Shown: in pieces, positions 1 through 10,403 of the stretch
Layout: every line of letters starts with the position of its first letter
How positions within the stretch are numbered: position 1 is the stretch's first letter
Assembly (NCBI RefSeq): GCF_014529935.1
Contig: NZ_JACVFC010000003.1
Coordinates: 682,001 to 746,000, forward strand
Length of the DNA: 64,000 bases
Reading direction: 5' to 3'
From: Chitinophaga qingshengii
GTDB lineage: Bacteria > Bacteroidota > Bacteroidia > Chitinophagales > Chitinophagaceae
Made by a program: the position numbers and the translations under genes
Notes under the pieces: model-generated
The model's input: only the letters and a program-made list of their open reading frames with translations
Databases searched by the model: none
Told to the model about the DNA's origin: nothing

Positions 1-3000
1 GAGGAAATGGCGGGCCATCCTGTATTTGAGATTATCCATCCGGATGATGTAAACAGTTCTGCGGAACAACTGAAAGGGCTAAACGAAGGTAAAGACACGG
101 TTAATTTTGTTAACCGGATGCGTAATACCAGGGGAGAATACATCTGGCTGCAATGGATGGCTTCTCCGGATGTGGCTACCGGCAACATCTTTGCCGTAGG
201 CCGCGATATCTCGCAGGAGATGCGCCAGGAACTGCAGTTACAGGAAAGTGAACACCAGTTCAGGGTGTTTTTTAATAATTCCCGTGGGATGATGTGTATG
301 CATGATCTGGATGGAAAACTGCTGGCGGTGAACAGGGCCAGCGCAGAAAGCCTCGGCTACCAACCGGAAGAAGTGATCGGCAGAACGCTCTGGGATATCG
401 TACCAGCCTCTTTCTCAGAAGGAGTTTATGAATACCTGGACGCCATTAAAAAAGAAAAACAGGTCAACGGTATCATGCATACACGCCACCGGGATGGCAG
501 CATCCGGATCTGGCTTTACAATAACGTACTCGAATATTCTATCGATGGAACGCCCTATGTAATCGCCAATGCATTGGATATAACGCTGAGGCATAAACTG
601 GAAAAAGACCTGAAATGGACCACACAGATGCTGGAACAAACCAACAGCGTAGCCAGGATAGGTTTCTGGCACTTTGATGTGGCAAAGCAGGTTTCATATT
701 GGTCGGAGGTGACCCGGCAAATCCATGAAGTATCAGCCGATTTCATACCTGAACTGGAGACAGCCCTCGATTTTTACAAAGGTGCCAACCGCACGGCGAT
801 GGAAAATGTGGTCAACAGAGGCATACAGTTTCATGAACCCTGGGATATCGAATTGGAAATTGTGACCGCTAAAGGGAGACAAATATGGATACGCTCTATC
901 GGTAGCGCCGAAATACGCGATGGTCAATGTATACGGCTCTATGGTACTTTTCAGGACATAGACCGGCAAAAACGGCTGGAAGAAGAAATACAACGGGCCC
1001 GTAAACTCGTGGAAGACATCCTGCAATCGGCCAGTGATGTGAGTATTATCGCCACCGGGCTGGATGGGACCATCACCCTGTTCAATAAGGGCGCAGAAAA
1101 TCTGCTGGGTTATACTTCCCGCGAAGTAGTCGGAAAACAAACGCCGGCAAACTTTCACGAACCGGGTGAACTGACGGAAAGGGCGGCCGCCATGGGCATA
1201 AATCCCGATCAGTTGTTTGCCGTAGCAGCCACCCGGCAACATAATGCGGCCCAACAGCAATGGACGTATATCCGTAAGGGTGGTTCGGCAGTGAATGTGT
1301 CACTGGTGATATCTCCCATTCGCAACATGGATAATGAGTTGACAGGTTACCTGCATATTGCCACGGATATCACCGATCAGAAAAAAGCAGAACAACTGCT
1401 GCTGGACGAAAAAGCCAAACTCTCCGCTTTCGTGAAACATACGCCGGCAGCGGTACTGATGCTGGATAAAAAACTCCGCGTAATCGCCTGCAGTAACGCA
1501 TGGCGGGAAAACAACGATCTCCGTGATCAACCGGTGGAAGGCAAAATCATCTATGACGTGCTTCCCGGTATCCCCGATGAATTTAAACAGGTATATCATA
1601 ATGCACTGAAAGGCAAAGGGGAGAAGAGCGGAGAATTTATCTGGAGACCCCAGGGCTGGACACATGATCAGCATATACATTGGGAAATAAGGTCCTGGTT
1701 CCACCACGACGGCGCAGCTGGCGGCGTTACCATTCTCACGGAAGATGTTACAACCCAGGCTTTACACCAGGAAGAACTGCAGCATGCCAAACAGCTGGCC
1801 GAACAGGCCAGTGTGGCCAAATCGGAATTCCTGGCCAATATGAGCCACGAAATCAGGACCCCGCTGAATGGTATCATCGGCTTTACTGACCTTGTACTGA
1901 AAACCCGCCTCAATGAGGTACAGCATCAATATCTCTCTATCGTCAATCAAAGTGCCGGCACACTGTTAAATATCATCAACGATATCCTCGATTTCTCCAA
2001 GATCGAAGCGGGTAAACTGGAACTGGACAATCAGCAACTGGACATCTTTGAAGTCAGCAGCCAGGTAAGCGATATGGTGAAATTCCAGGCCCAGAGCAAG
2101 GGGCTGGAAATGATCTACGATATTTCGCCGGAGCTGCCCCGCTTTATCCGGACGGATCAGCTGCGCCTGAAACAGATATTGGTCAACCTGCTTTCCAATG
2201 CGGTGAAGTTCACTGAAAAAGGGGAAGTAGGACTGAAGATCTATCCGGTTTCCGCTGCAGACGCCAACAACCGCCGTATGATCCGGTTTGAGGTATCCGA
2301 TACCGGTATTGGCATCCGGGAGGAAAGACAGGCAAAAATTTTCGAAGCGTTTTCCCAGGAAGATATTTCTATTACCAAAAGATACGGTGGTACCGGATTG
2401 GGACTCACTATTTCCAATAAGCTGCTGGCGCTGATGAACAGCCGCCTGCAGCTGCAAAGTACGCCGGGAGAAGGCAGTACTTTCTTTTTTGAAATCAACC
2501 TGGAAACGGCTGACGGACCGCCGATCTCCTGGGCGAATATCGATTCCGTAAAAAAGATACTGGTAACGGATGATAATGAACACAACCGCACTATCCTGCA
2601 ACAAATGCTGCTGCTGAAAGGCATTGAAACAGATATGGCCCGCAGCGGTTTTGAAGCGTTACAGCTGCTGATGGAAGGGAACACCTACGATGCCGTATTG
2701 ATGGATTATCACATGCCGGTGATGGATGGACTGGAGACACTGCGTAAAATGCGCCAGATGGCCGATGAGCTGGGCACCTGGACGCCGGTAGTGTTGCTGT
2801 ACAGTTCTTCCGACGATGAAACGGTACAACGGGTATGTGAGGAACTGAAAGTAGAACAACGACTGGTGAAGCCCGTCAAGATGCATGACCTGTATAATGC
2901 GCTGGCACACCTTTCACAGGCTGCTGCCGGTTATGATCAGTTGAATACGGCGCCGGACCAGCATCGTCAGTCGGAACGCACCTCCCTGAAGGTGTTGCTG

Positions 3001-3720
3001 GCGGAAGACAATAACATCAACATGCTGCTGATTAAAACCATTATCAGCCGTTCTGTACCGGCTGCTACTATCCTGGAAGCCAGAACCGGCCTGGAAGCGG
3101 TGGAGCTTTACGTGCAGCAACAGCCTGACCTGATATTTATGGATATACAGATGCCGGAAATGAACGGCTATGACGCCACCCGGCATATACGGGAACAGTT
3201 CCCCGGAAAACATACACCTGTCATTGCCCTTACCGCCGGTAATACCAAAGGTGAGCGGGAAAGATGCCTGGCCGCCGGTATGGACGATTTTTTGTCGAAA
3301 CCCTTCGTGGAAGAGGATATCCTGAACCTGGTCAATAAATGGGGAAACAACGGTATGCCTGCATCATCACCTGTGGCCACAGGTATAAAACCGCTGGACC
3401 TCTCTGTATTAATGGGTTATCTGGGCAGTGAATCCAACCAGGACCCGCTGCTCCGGGAAACACTCACCCTGCTGCTGGAAGACTGTAAATCTGTGAGCAA
3501 AGAGCTGGCGACGGAAGATATGACGAAACATCCCAAAAGAATAGGGGAGATATGCCATAGTATGCGCAGCGTGACTACGTACGCCGGGTTGAGCGATCTG
3601 CAGCAAGCTATTGCAAATATCGATACAGCCGGGGTTACCACCGAACGCCTGGCAGTACTGGAAACGGAGCTGGATAAAGCCATCGTGGCTGTTCAGCTGG
3701 CGTTGGACAAGCTGCCGTAA
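1..3720 (+). CDS. Multi-PAS hybrid sensor histidine kinase, 5' end cut by window
   Basis: This is a signalling kinase that should autophosphorylate and pass phosphate through two receiver domains. Numbering from the Met at base 7, a partial PAS fold (1-77) is followed by about four more PAS domains (80-590), a HisKA domain with His614 in SHEIRTPLNG, an HATPase domain (SDTGIGI, GGTGLGL), two receiver domains with phospho-acceptors Asp900 (MDYHMP) and Asp1046 (MDIQMP), and an Hpt-like tail with His1184. The frame is open upstream of the Met, which sits inside the first PAS fold, so the real start lies outside the window. No membrane segment or DNA-binding domain is visible, so it probably signals to a separate regulator. 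The stop lies 3 bp from the stop of the convergent DUF4838 gene. Confidence 0.93.
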   Translation, partial: EEMAGHPVFEIIHPDDVNSSAEQLKGLNEGKDTVNFVNRMRNTRGEYIWLQWMASPDVATGNIFAVGRDISQEMRQELQLQESEHQFRVFFNNSRGMMCMHDLDGKLLAVNRASAESLGYQPEEVIGRTLWDIVPASFSEGVYEYLDAIKKEKQVNGIMHTRHRDGSIRIWLYNNVLEYSIDGTPYVIANALDITLRHKLEKDLKWTTQMLEQTNSVARIGFWHFDVAKQVSYWSEVTRQIHEVSADFIPELETALDFYKGANRTAMENVVNRGIQFHEPWDIELEIVTAKGRQIWIRSIGSAEIRDGQCIRLYGTFQDIDRQKRLEEEIQRARKLVEDILQSASDVSIIATGLDGTITLFNKGAENLLGYTSREVVGKQTPANFHEPGELTERAAAMGINPDQLFAVAATRQHNAAQQQWTYIRKGGSAVNVSLVISPIRNMDNELTGYLHIATDITDQKKAEQLLLDEKAKLSAFVKHTPAAVLMLDKKLRVIACSNAWRENNDLRDQPVEGKIIYDVLPGIPDEFKQVYHNALKGKGEKSGEFIWRPQGWTHDQHIHWEIRSWFHHDGAAGGVTILTEDVTTQALHQEELQHAKQLAEQASVAKSEFLANMSHEIRTPLNGIIGFTDLVLKTRLNEVQHQYLSIVNQSAGTLLNIINDILDFSKIEAGKLELDNQQLDIFEVSSQVSDMVKFQAQSKGLEMIYDISPELPRFIRTDQLRLKQILVNLLSNAVKFTEKGEVGLKIYPVSAADANNRRMIRFEVSDTGIGIREERQAKIFEAFSQEDISITKRYGGTGLGLTISNKLLALMNSRLQLQSTPGEGSTFFFEINLETADGPPISWANIDSVKKILVTDDNEHNRTILQQMLLLKGIETDMARSGFEALQLLMEGNTYDAVLMDYHMPVMDGLETLRKMRQMADELGTWTPVVLLYSSSDDETVQRVCEELKVEQRLVKPVKMHDLYNALAHLSQAAAGYDQLNTAPDQHRQSERTSLKVLLAEDNNINMLLIKTIISRSVPAATILEARTGLEAVELYVQQQPDLIFMDIQMPEMNGYDATRHIREQFPGKHTPVIALTAGNTKGERERCLAAGMDDFLSKPFVEEDILNLVNKWGNNGMPASSPVATGIKPLDLSVLMGYLGSESNQDPLLRETLTLLLEDCKSVSKELATEDMTKHPKRIGEICHSMRSVTTYAGLSDLQQAIANIDTAGVTTERLAVLETELDKAIVAVQLALDKLP

Positions 3721-3723
3721 AAT

Positions 3724-5985
3724 TTATTGTACATATATTTCGTCACAGCAGATCGCGGGCCTTTTGGTTTCGGGCGCTTCCCGCCATACCGGGATCGCTG
3801 TCGGGCATACGCCGGTAAGCCTGATATAGCGTACAGGCTTACCGGTTAGCTTAAAGGACACCGGTGTCTGTTTAACTGCATAGTCTTCTGCGGATAATGG
3901 CGGAATCGTTTGTGTGCCGGCATCAGTAAAATGGGTGCCATCTTCAGACACCGCTATAGTAACGCTGGATGGATGAAAGATATAATGGCGGGCATCCTGT
4001 AAAAAATGAGTGGATACGCTGTTCACTGGTTTGCCGGCGCCCAGGTCAACCACGGCTACCAGGTCTTTACCATATAAATACAGCCAGTTCAGGCTGAAAT
4101 CATTTCCCCCTTCCAGACCATCAGTGAGGGTTTGGGCGCCTTTACCCGGAAACTCCGGTGGCGGCGGATTTACCAGCGATACCCTGGCCCTGAAAGCGAT
4201 ACTGTTGACCCAGGGACGGGCAAACAGGTTATCCCATTCCTGCTGATAGGCTTCCGGACTGATACCACCTTCGGCCAGGGTGGTTACACCGGACTCTTTA
4301 CACAGGGCGGTGAATTTTTTTACCCGCTCCGGCCAGCGCGGATTAACCGTATACGTATTCCCGTTAGCCACAAGATAACCATTGGGTTCTGTGCCAAAGA
4401 AACGTGACTGCTGAAGTACCGTATATTCCAGGGGTAACCGTGCCGTATACACGCGTTTTAATAACGCTGCTTGTCCTTCCACTGCTGCCTCGGCTTTATC
4501 TAACAGTTGGCTGTAACCATCGATCGCGATGGGTGATAAATAGTTGCTGTGGTTATTAACAGGGTTGCCGTAGATATCAAGCGGGGCGTGTGTCTGTTTA
4601 AGTGTGGCCGTCAGGGCATCCATATATTGCCGGATATTTTTGCCTGCCTTGCCATAATACCCATCCAGGAAATCGTTTTGCAGTTTGCTGGCATCTGTCT
4701 TTGGATTCCACAGGTATTTGGCTTGCACGTAGGCGTTAAATTCCGCCATATCGCTGTGCGTGTCGCCGCTACCCTGGGAGAACACGCCGCTTACTTTATG
4801 ACCTGACATATATTGCAGGTTAGGCTGCAAATTGGCGTAGTCCGGAAACGGCGCCAGGTAGTTAGTAAATTGGGTGGTATAGTCCCACACAAACAAATGC
4901 GCAGTAACCGCACCCCAGGTATCCAGGTTTTTCCGGAAAGCCGCTGCAGAGGGGATAGTAGCCAAGGGCTCCTGCCGCAAAGCGTCAATAGAGCTGAGCA
5001 TGATCACCACATTGGACGCAGGCTTGGTATGCAGGGGGGGCTTCGAGGAATACAGATAAGACAGTGTGGTGAATTGTTGCTGCGGAAACTGCGCAGCGAC
5101 TTTGTTCACAAACCGTATCAATGAACCGGAGGGGCCGCCTTCTTCCGCATCTGTTTTACTACATTGGTCGCAAGTACAGTATCCACCGCCATCTTCCTGG
5201 GAAATGGACCAATACATGGCATCGGGATTGGCGGCGATGGCTTTACGCAGGGAGTCCACTACCAGGTGGTACACCGCTTCATTACTGAGACAAAGTTGTG
5301 TAGGTTGCCGTATACCTTTTACCTGTGCGAAGTATTCGGGATGGGCCGCAAACCAGGTACGCGGTGGCACCAGTTTAAAGAAGGAATGTCCCCACAGGCC
5401 CCACAGGTCTTCAAAGCGGTGCAGTTTGTGCCATTCCAGGTATTCGTTGTCAAATGCAGCAGGGTAGTAGGTTTCCCGGTACGTGAAAGCTGGTTCCTGT
5501 TGGTCGTGTAACTGCGCGGGTAAGCGAAGTTCTTTACTGACAGGCACTGTAGCGGGCGACTGGCTGTATTTGCGACAGCCGAAATATTGTTCCAGTAATG
5601 TATATACGCCATATACCACCCCTTTACCACTGCCGCCGATAATGTACAGGTCACGGGCATCGGTAGCCAGCATAAAGCCTTCCGGCTTTATTTTCCCGGT
5701 ATTGATATTGGCGGCATGATCGGTACGCCCGATAAAAATGGCAGGCTGTGTTTTGTCCTTATAGGCGTTTTCTTTGATGATAGGAAGCGTTGCGCCGGAC
5801 AGCTGCTGCACATAGCTTTTCAATACGTCTGCCGCATGTTGATCGTTTTTGCCGCCTTCTGTGGGCAGCACGATCACGTAATTGCTTTTGCCGCCGGATA
5901 CCAGGGCGATATCGCCGGTGAGGGACTGGCAGCCATAGCCAAACAACGTCATCATGTATAGTAAGTATGTCATCTTCCTGCGCAT
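3724..5985 (-). CDS. DUF4838 secreted protein with C-terminal F5/8C-like domain
   Basis: The N-terminal 130 residues resemble the GH67 alpha-glucuronidase N-terminal domain (ending in VVYGVYTLLEQYFGCR). The centre matches the DUF4838 family, with a SISQEDGGGYCTCDQC motif, and the last 130 residues look like a discoidin/F5-8 type C beta-sandwich that could bind sugar. A short hydrophobic leader ends at GYGC, a weak lipobox, so surface or periplasmic lipoprotein location is likely. It is the last gene of the polysaccharide operon, 8 bp after the TPR/barrel gene. By position it could process the polymer, as PgaB does in the PNAG system, but that is inference because no activity is known to me for DUF4838. 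An alternative start is Met5. Confidence 0.85.
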   Translation of the reverse strand: MRRKMTYLLYMMTLFGYGCQSLTGDIALVSGGKSNYVIVLPTEGGKNDQHAADVLKSYVQQLSGATLPIIKENAYKDKTQPAIFIGRTDHAANINTGKIKPEGFMLATDARDLYIIGGSGKGVVYGVYTLLEQYFGCRKYSQSPATVPVSKELRLPAQLHDQQEPAFTYRETYYPAAFDNEYLEWHKLHRFEDLWGLWGHSFFKLVPPRTWFAAHPEYFAQVKGIRQPTQLCLSNEAVYHLVVDSLRKAIAANPDAMYWSISQEDGGGYCTCDQCSKTDAEEGGPSGSLIRFVNKVAAQFPQQQFTTLSYLYSSKPPLHTKPASNVVIMLSSIDALRQEPLATIPSAAAFRKNLDTWGAVTAHLFVWDYTTQFTNYLAPFPDYANLQPNLQYMSGHKVSGVFSQGSGDTHSDMAEFNAYVQAKYLWNPKTDASKLQNDFLDGYYGKAGKNIRQYMDALTATLKQTHAPLDIYGNPVNNHSNYLSPIAIDGYSQLLDKAEAAVEGQAALLKRVYTARLPLEYTVLQQSRFFGTEPNGYLVANGNTYTVNPRWPERVKKFTALCKESGVTTLAEGGISPEAYQQEWDNLFARPWVNSIAFRARVSLVNPPPPEFPGKGAQTLTDGLEGGNDFSLNWLYLYGKDLVAVVDLGAGKPVNSVSTHFLQDARHYIFHPSSVTIAVSEDGTHFTDAGTQTIPPLSAEDYAVKQTPVSFKLTGKPVRYIRLTGVCPTAIPVWREAPETKRPAICCDEIYVQ

Positions 5986-5993
5986 AAAAGTGT

Positions 5994-8867
5994 TTAGAAT
6001 TTTCGTTGTATCGTTACAAAGATATCATACTGGTTTTGAAATAAGGTAGGGCTCACTTTCTGGTTTATCCAGGTGCCATATAATCCCAGTGTGGTGCGGT
6101 ACCGGAAGGTTTTCTGGTAACCGGCGCCTACGCTGCGGGTCAGCAATCCGGCCAGTTGAGGGAACTGTACCAGCCGGCTGCGGTCATCGGGTGAGGTTCC
6201 CAATGCTGCTACCAGCAGCAGGTAGTCCTGGTCACGGTTCATATAATACCGCGTAGTGAGATTAAACGAAGTATAAAAATGTGGCTGGTCGCTGATGAAG
6301 TAGGCGCGCAGGTTCACGTAAAAATCACTGAACCGGTTGGCGACAGATACAACCCCGGAATATATGTTCAGGCTGTCTGCCTTGAGGTAACGGCCGCCCA
6401 GCTCTGCTTCAAAACTTTTACCAAAGGTATGGAAGATAGAATAAGCCAGCCTGGCGGTAGGGAATACGGCAGAATTGGCATAACCGGCCAGGGCATACGA
6501 ATAGGTACGGCGTGTATGCGTGTAGTATAGTTCCGCTTCTCCCATAACACCGGTACCTTCTTCGCGGCCGCCATAGTTGAGCCGCGCAGCATAGCTGCCC
6601 CGTTTCATAAAGTGACGGTACTCGGCCGTAGCGATGTTATACCAGCGGCTGGTGCCATAGTCGTAGCTGGATCGAAGGAAAAACAGGCCGAACTGGTTCT
6701 TCAGTGTTTTGCTGCGAAGATAATCGGCGTAGTCTGATGTTGTGGCAGTGTTGCTGCGTTTGAGCAGGGAATCAGCTGCCAGTGAAGCGGCGTTATAATC
6801 TTTTTTATTTTCCAGGGTTACCACCCGTTTCTCCAGGAAGGTTGCATTGTCCGGATAATAGCGAAGGCCCTGGTCTGCATAGGCCAGCGCACTGTCGTAA
6901 TTACCTTTGCCATTGTATAGGTTGATGCTATAGAGGAGGGCTGCCGAGTCTTTCCGGTTGATACTGAGTACCTGCCGGAATACCTGTAGGGCGCTGTCGG
7001 GCTGCTGATTGCGCTGTGCGTCGATGCCGGCTGCCAGCAGATTGTCCGTATAGGCGTTACGGTATTTGAGCGTAAAAGGATACTGTTGCCGCAGGCTATC
7101 GAGGATATTGCCGGCGGCGGCGTATTGGTGTTGGGTACTCAGGATACCGGCTTTTTTAAAGAGCAGTTCCCGGTTATGCGGGTCCTGCTGTAATGCCTGG
7201 TCAATCCTGGCCAGGGCGCTATCCGGCTGTTGCATGGCGCTTTCTGCATTGATCAGGTACTGCAACGCCTCCGGCTGGTGCGGGTCCCGCGCCAGTACCG
7301 CCTGGAACTGTTCTTTGGCCTGTTCGTATTCTTCATGCTGCATCAGTATCCTGCCTGCGCTGAGGTGGATATCCTGGTATAATGCATGGTATTGTTCGTT
7401 GACAGGGTAACGTTGCAGCAGCGTTTCCATGATCGCGGAAGCGGCGTCATATTGGCCCATGTCTGCGAGGATATTGGCTTTCTTCAACAGGAGCCGGGCA
7501 TTGTCCGGATGTTGTCGCAAGGCCTGGTCCAGCACGGTAACAGCCTGGGCGGGCTTCTTTTGTAACAGGTAAGTATTAGCCAGCAGGTCTGATGCGGTGG
7601 TATCCGCCGGCGCTATACGCAAGGCGCTTTCAAAGGCGGTCAGCGCTTCGGGATACTGTTGTTGTACAAGGTAGTCGCGCCCGCTGGCGATATATAACCG
7701 TACCAGGCGCTCTCGTTCGGTTGCGTTGCCGGGTTGCCGTTGCAGCAGTTTCTCCGCCAGCATAGCGGCTTCTGCAAATTTGCGATCACTTTCCAGCATA
7801 TCGGCTTTCAAGCTCAGTAACCGGGTATCGTCCGGGTGACTTTTAAGTCCCGCGTTGATCCAGTTAAGGGCTTCCCGGTACGCGCCACGGGATACGCTCA
7901 AACCAATCAGTTTCTGCAATGCTTCCTGGTTACCCGGATTTTTCTCCAGTATACTCTGGTACAGGGCATAAGGGTCGGTGTTGGTATAATAGGCGGCTGC
8001 CTCCATGCGCAGTGGTACCTGCTGACTACGGGCTTTGGCGTCTGCCGGGAAACGTTTGGTAATAGCTTCCAGCTGACTGATCGCTTCAGGGTAGCGGTGC
8101 ATTTCCTGCAACAGACTCAGTTTGCTCATCTGCAGCTCATAGGAACCAGGATGAGTGGCCAGTTCCGCTTCTACACGTTCCAGGGCGGCCCTGTAATTAT
8201 TATCACGTATATCCATGCCCGTGAGTGCCTGCCTGGCTTCGGGGTTGGAAGGGTCTATCATCAGGGCTTTTTCATAGTTGCTGCGGGCCAGGCTGTTGTA
8301 CCCGTTTTTACGGAAGTAGGCTCCCGCCAGCAGGAAATGGCCGGTGCTGGCTTTTTGCACGACGGTATCACTGCCGTATCTGTCCAGTAAGGAGTTGGCG
8401 TAATTGCTGCCCTGGTAAAATTTGCGGGCCTCGTCCATCACGCTTAGTTTTTTTAACATAAGATCCCGGTCGCCGTTGAAATATCCCAGCGCCATATCTG
8501 CATAACATTCTGCTTCTTCGTATTGTTGTTGAGCCAGCTCTACATTAATGGCGTACAGGTAAGCATCGCGGTAACGCGGCGCTGTAGTGAGTACCTGGCG
8601 GATGTACTTCCGGGCGCTGTCATATTGGTTGGTAAGCAGGTACAGCCTGCCGAGCAACAGCTGCTGGTCCACAAAATCAGGTTCAGTAGCCAGTGCCTGC
8701 CGGGAAAGCCGGATGGCTGCTGTGTATTGTTTCGCCCGGGTGGCTTTTACAGCGTCGTCGTAAAGTGCTTCGGCAGCTTTGCCTTTGCGCCCGGACTGTG
8801 CCATGGTCTGCAAAGTGGCTGCTGTAGCGAATGACAGGAAAACATATTTCAACACGGATGTCCTCAT
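5994..8867 (-). CDS. TPR protein with C-terminal YaiO-like outer-membrane beta-barrel
   Basis: A signal peptide (cleavage near TMAQ-SG) precedes a long run of tetratricopeptide repeats from about residue 30 to 720, with recurring A..Y..AL.....P.N..A patterns. The last 235 residues form alternating aromatic beta strands ending in a terminal Phe (QRKF), typical of an outer-membrane barrel of the YaiO type. The layout of periplasmic TPR superhelix plus barrel is the one used by PgaA-type exopolysaccharide exporters, though sequence homology to PgaA is not claimed. It lies 16 bp downstream of the second glycosyltransferase and 8 bp upstream of the DUF4838 gene, so export or scaffolding for the polymer made by those enzymes is the likely role. 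Confidence 0.88.
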   Translation of the reverse strand: MRTSVLKYVFLSFATAATLQTMAQSGRKGKAAEALYDDAVKATRAKQYTAAIRLSRQALATEPDFVDQQLLLGRLYLLTNQYDSARKYIRQVLTTAPRYRDAYLYAINVELAQQQYEEAECYADMALGYFNGDRDLMLKKLSVMDEARKFYQGSNYANSLLDRYGSDTVVQKASTGHFLLAGAYFRKNGYNSLARSNYEKALMIDPSNPEARQALTGMDIRDNNYRAALERVEAELATHPGSYELQMSKLSLLQEMHRYPEAISQLEAITKRFPADAKARSQQVPLRMEAAAYYTNTDPYALYQSILEKNPGNQEALQKLIGLSVSRGAYREALNWINAGLKSHPDDTRLLSLKADMLESDRKFAEAAMLAEKLLQRQPGNATERERLVRLYIASGRDYLVQQQYPEALTAFESALRIAPADTTASDLLANTYLLQKKPAQAVTVLDQALRQHPDNARLLLKKANILADMGQYDAASAIMETLLQRYPVNEQYHALYQDIHLSAGRILMQHEEYEQAKEQFQAVLARDPHQPEALQYLINAESAMQQPDSALARIDQALQQDPHNRELLFKKAGILSTQHQYAAAGNILDSLRQQYPFTLKYRNAYTDNLLAAGIDAQRNQQPDSALQVFRQVLSINRKDSAALLYSINLYNGKGNYDSALAYADQGLRYYPDNATFLEKRVVTLENKKDYNAASLAADSLLKRSNTATTSDYADYLRSKTLKNQFGLFFLRSSYDYGTSRWYNIATAEYRHFMKRGSYAARLNYGGREEGTGVMGEAELYYTHTRRTYSYALAGYANSAVFPTARLAYSIFHTFGKSFEAELGGRYLKADSLNIYSGVVSVANRFSDFYVNLRAYFISDQPHFYTSFNLTTRYYMNRDQDYLLLVAALGTSPDDRSRLVQFPQLAGLLTRSVGAGYQKTFRYRTTLGLYGTWINQKVSPTLFQNQYDIFVTIQRKF

Positions 8868-8883
8868 CTATAAAAAATTTGTA

Positions 8884-10380
8884 CTAAGCGTTCGCGGTAT
8901 TTTTTTTACCAAAGCCCTGCCGTTGCATATTACCCCAGGAATGTTTTTTGCCGGTCAGGAAGTAGTAATAACCCCTTAAGGCAAAAAAGACAATGAGCGG
9001 ATGATAGAGCAGCGGCTCCAGGAAAGCCATCATGGCCAGCCCTATTACCTCCCTCCAGGTCTTATAATAATGATAGGTCATATGGTCCCACCAGATGGCC
9101 AGCGTGGTGATCATCACAGCATACAGATATACAAACAGCAACAGTACTATGGCATATTGCCAGTTAATCTGATGGGTAGCAATCAGGTAGATGTAAAACA
9201 GGATACCGGTAAACTCAATAATAGGCGCCAGGAACTCAAAAAGGAGATTGTAGGGCAATACCACCATGCCCAGTTGTTTGTACCGTGGATGGAAAAGTAC
9301 CCTCCGGTGCATGGTGATGATCTCTGCCAAACCGCGTCCCCAGCGGGTACGTTGGCGGCTGAACACTTTCATCGTAGGTGGCCCTTCCGTCCAGCATTGG
9401 GAGGTAGGAATATAACGGACGGCATATTTCAGCTTATTGTCGATCATATAGGTGCACATGCGGGTCACGATGTCCATGTCTTCTGCGAAAGACTGACTGT
9501 CATAGCCGCCGGCTTTGATGGCAATTTCTTTATCGAACAGGCCCAGACCACCGGACACGTTGGGGACGCAGTTGATCAGGCTCCAACCCATTTTACCCAA
9601 TACATAGGCCCGGATATATTCCATCTCCTGGAAACGGGGCAATAGTTGCCGGGGAGGCCGTACCCGGGTAATCACGCCTTCGTCCACATCGCAGGAATTA
9701 GCCAGCCGTAAAGTGGCGCCGGTGGCAATCACCCGCACACTGTCTTCCACAAAATGAATGTAACCACATTCCGGGCAAGGTTCTCCTATGGCTTTCACCC
9801 GCTGATGCTCTTCATCCATAAAGGGTTTGATCAGCCGTAATAGGGTATCTTTCTCCAGTATGCTGTCTACATCGGTACAAAGAAAATAGTCATAGCTGGC
9901 GGCATTGATGCCCGCATTGGAAGCATCTGCCTTGCTTTTACCATTGACTTTATCGATGACCAGCAATTTATCGTAAACATTATTGACGGATTTAAAGACC
10001 CGTTTAACAGGCTGGGACTTGATTCTTTCATTATAGGCAAAATCCACTTCCTGCAATTCAAACTCCTGTATCAGTTTTGCCAGCGTATCGTCTGTACTGC
10101 CGTCATTGATGATAATGACTTCATACTTGGGATACACCAGGGTCAACAGCGAGCGGACGTTGGAGATGATGGTCACGCCTTCGTTGTAGGCCGGCGCAAT
10201 TACTGAGATACCCGGTGCCAGGGGGGAGTCCAGCATTTTCGTATAGTCGACATAGTTCTGGCTGCGTTGAAAGCGCCGGATACCGCGGAGCGATAACAAA
10301 GCCAGGGCTCCGTACATGAATAACATCATGCATCCATATACGAAAATGAAGCTCTCATAGAAATTTTTTAACCATTCCAC
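8884..10380 (-). CDS. Membrane family 2 glycosyltransferase with a CxxC insertion
   Basis: This is a processive GT2 enzyme of the PgaC/chitin-synthase/cellulose-synthase kind. The motifs in order are one N-terminal membrane segment (about 10-30), DGSTDD at 93-98, TDVDS at 169-173 for metal and UDP-sugar, the acceptor-side ED at 300-301, and QRTRW at 343-347, followed by several C-terminal membrane segments (about 365-475). It is a close paralogue of the next gene upstream but carries about 20 extra residues (roughly 196-216) between the DXD and ED motifs, including Cys202-Pro-Glu-Cys205. The active-site motifs are complete. It lies 23 bp after its paralogue in the same operon. The sugar donor cannot be read from the sequence. 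Confidence 0.93.
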   Translation of the reverse strand: MEWLKNFYESFIFVYGCMMLFMYGALALLSLRGIRRFQRSQNYVDYTKMLDSPLAPGISVIAPAYNEGVTIISNVRSLLTLVYPKYEVIIINDGSTDDTLAKLIQEFELQEVDFAYNERIKSQPVKRVFKSVNNVYDKLLVIDKVNGKSKADASNAGINAASYDYFLCTDVDSILEKDTLLRLIKPFMDEEHQRVKAIGEPCPECGYIHFVEDSVRVIATGATLRLANSCDVDEGVITRVRPPRQLLPRFQEMEYIRAYVLGKMGWSLINCVPNVSGGLGLFDKEIAIKAGGYDSQSFAEDMDIVTRMCTYMIDNKLKYAVRYIPTSQCWTEGPPTMKVFSRQRTRWGRGLAEIITMHRRVLFHPRYKQLGMVVLPYNLLFEFLAPIIEFTGILFYIYLIATHQINWQYAIVLLLFVYLYAVMITTLAIWWDHMTYHYYKTWREVIGLAMMAFLEPLLYHPLIVFFALRGYYYFLTGKKHSWGNMQRQGFGKKNTANA

Positions 10381-10403
10381 TATAGCTGTAATTTAGATGC
10401 TGA

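Noticed and set aside
3724..5985. Calling the DUF4838 protein an alpha-glucuronidase
   Set aside because: Only the N-terminal domain resembles GH67. The catalytic GH67 domain and its conserved acidic residues were not found.
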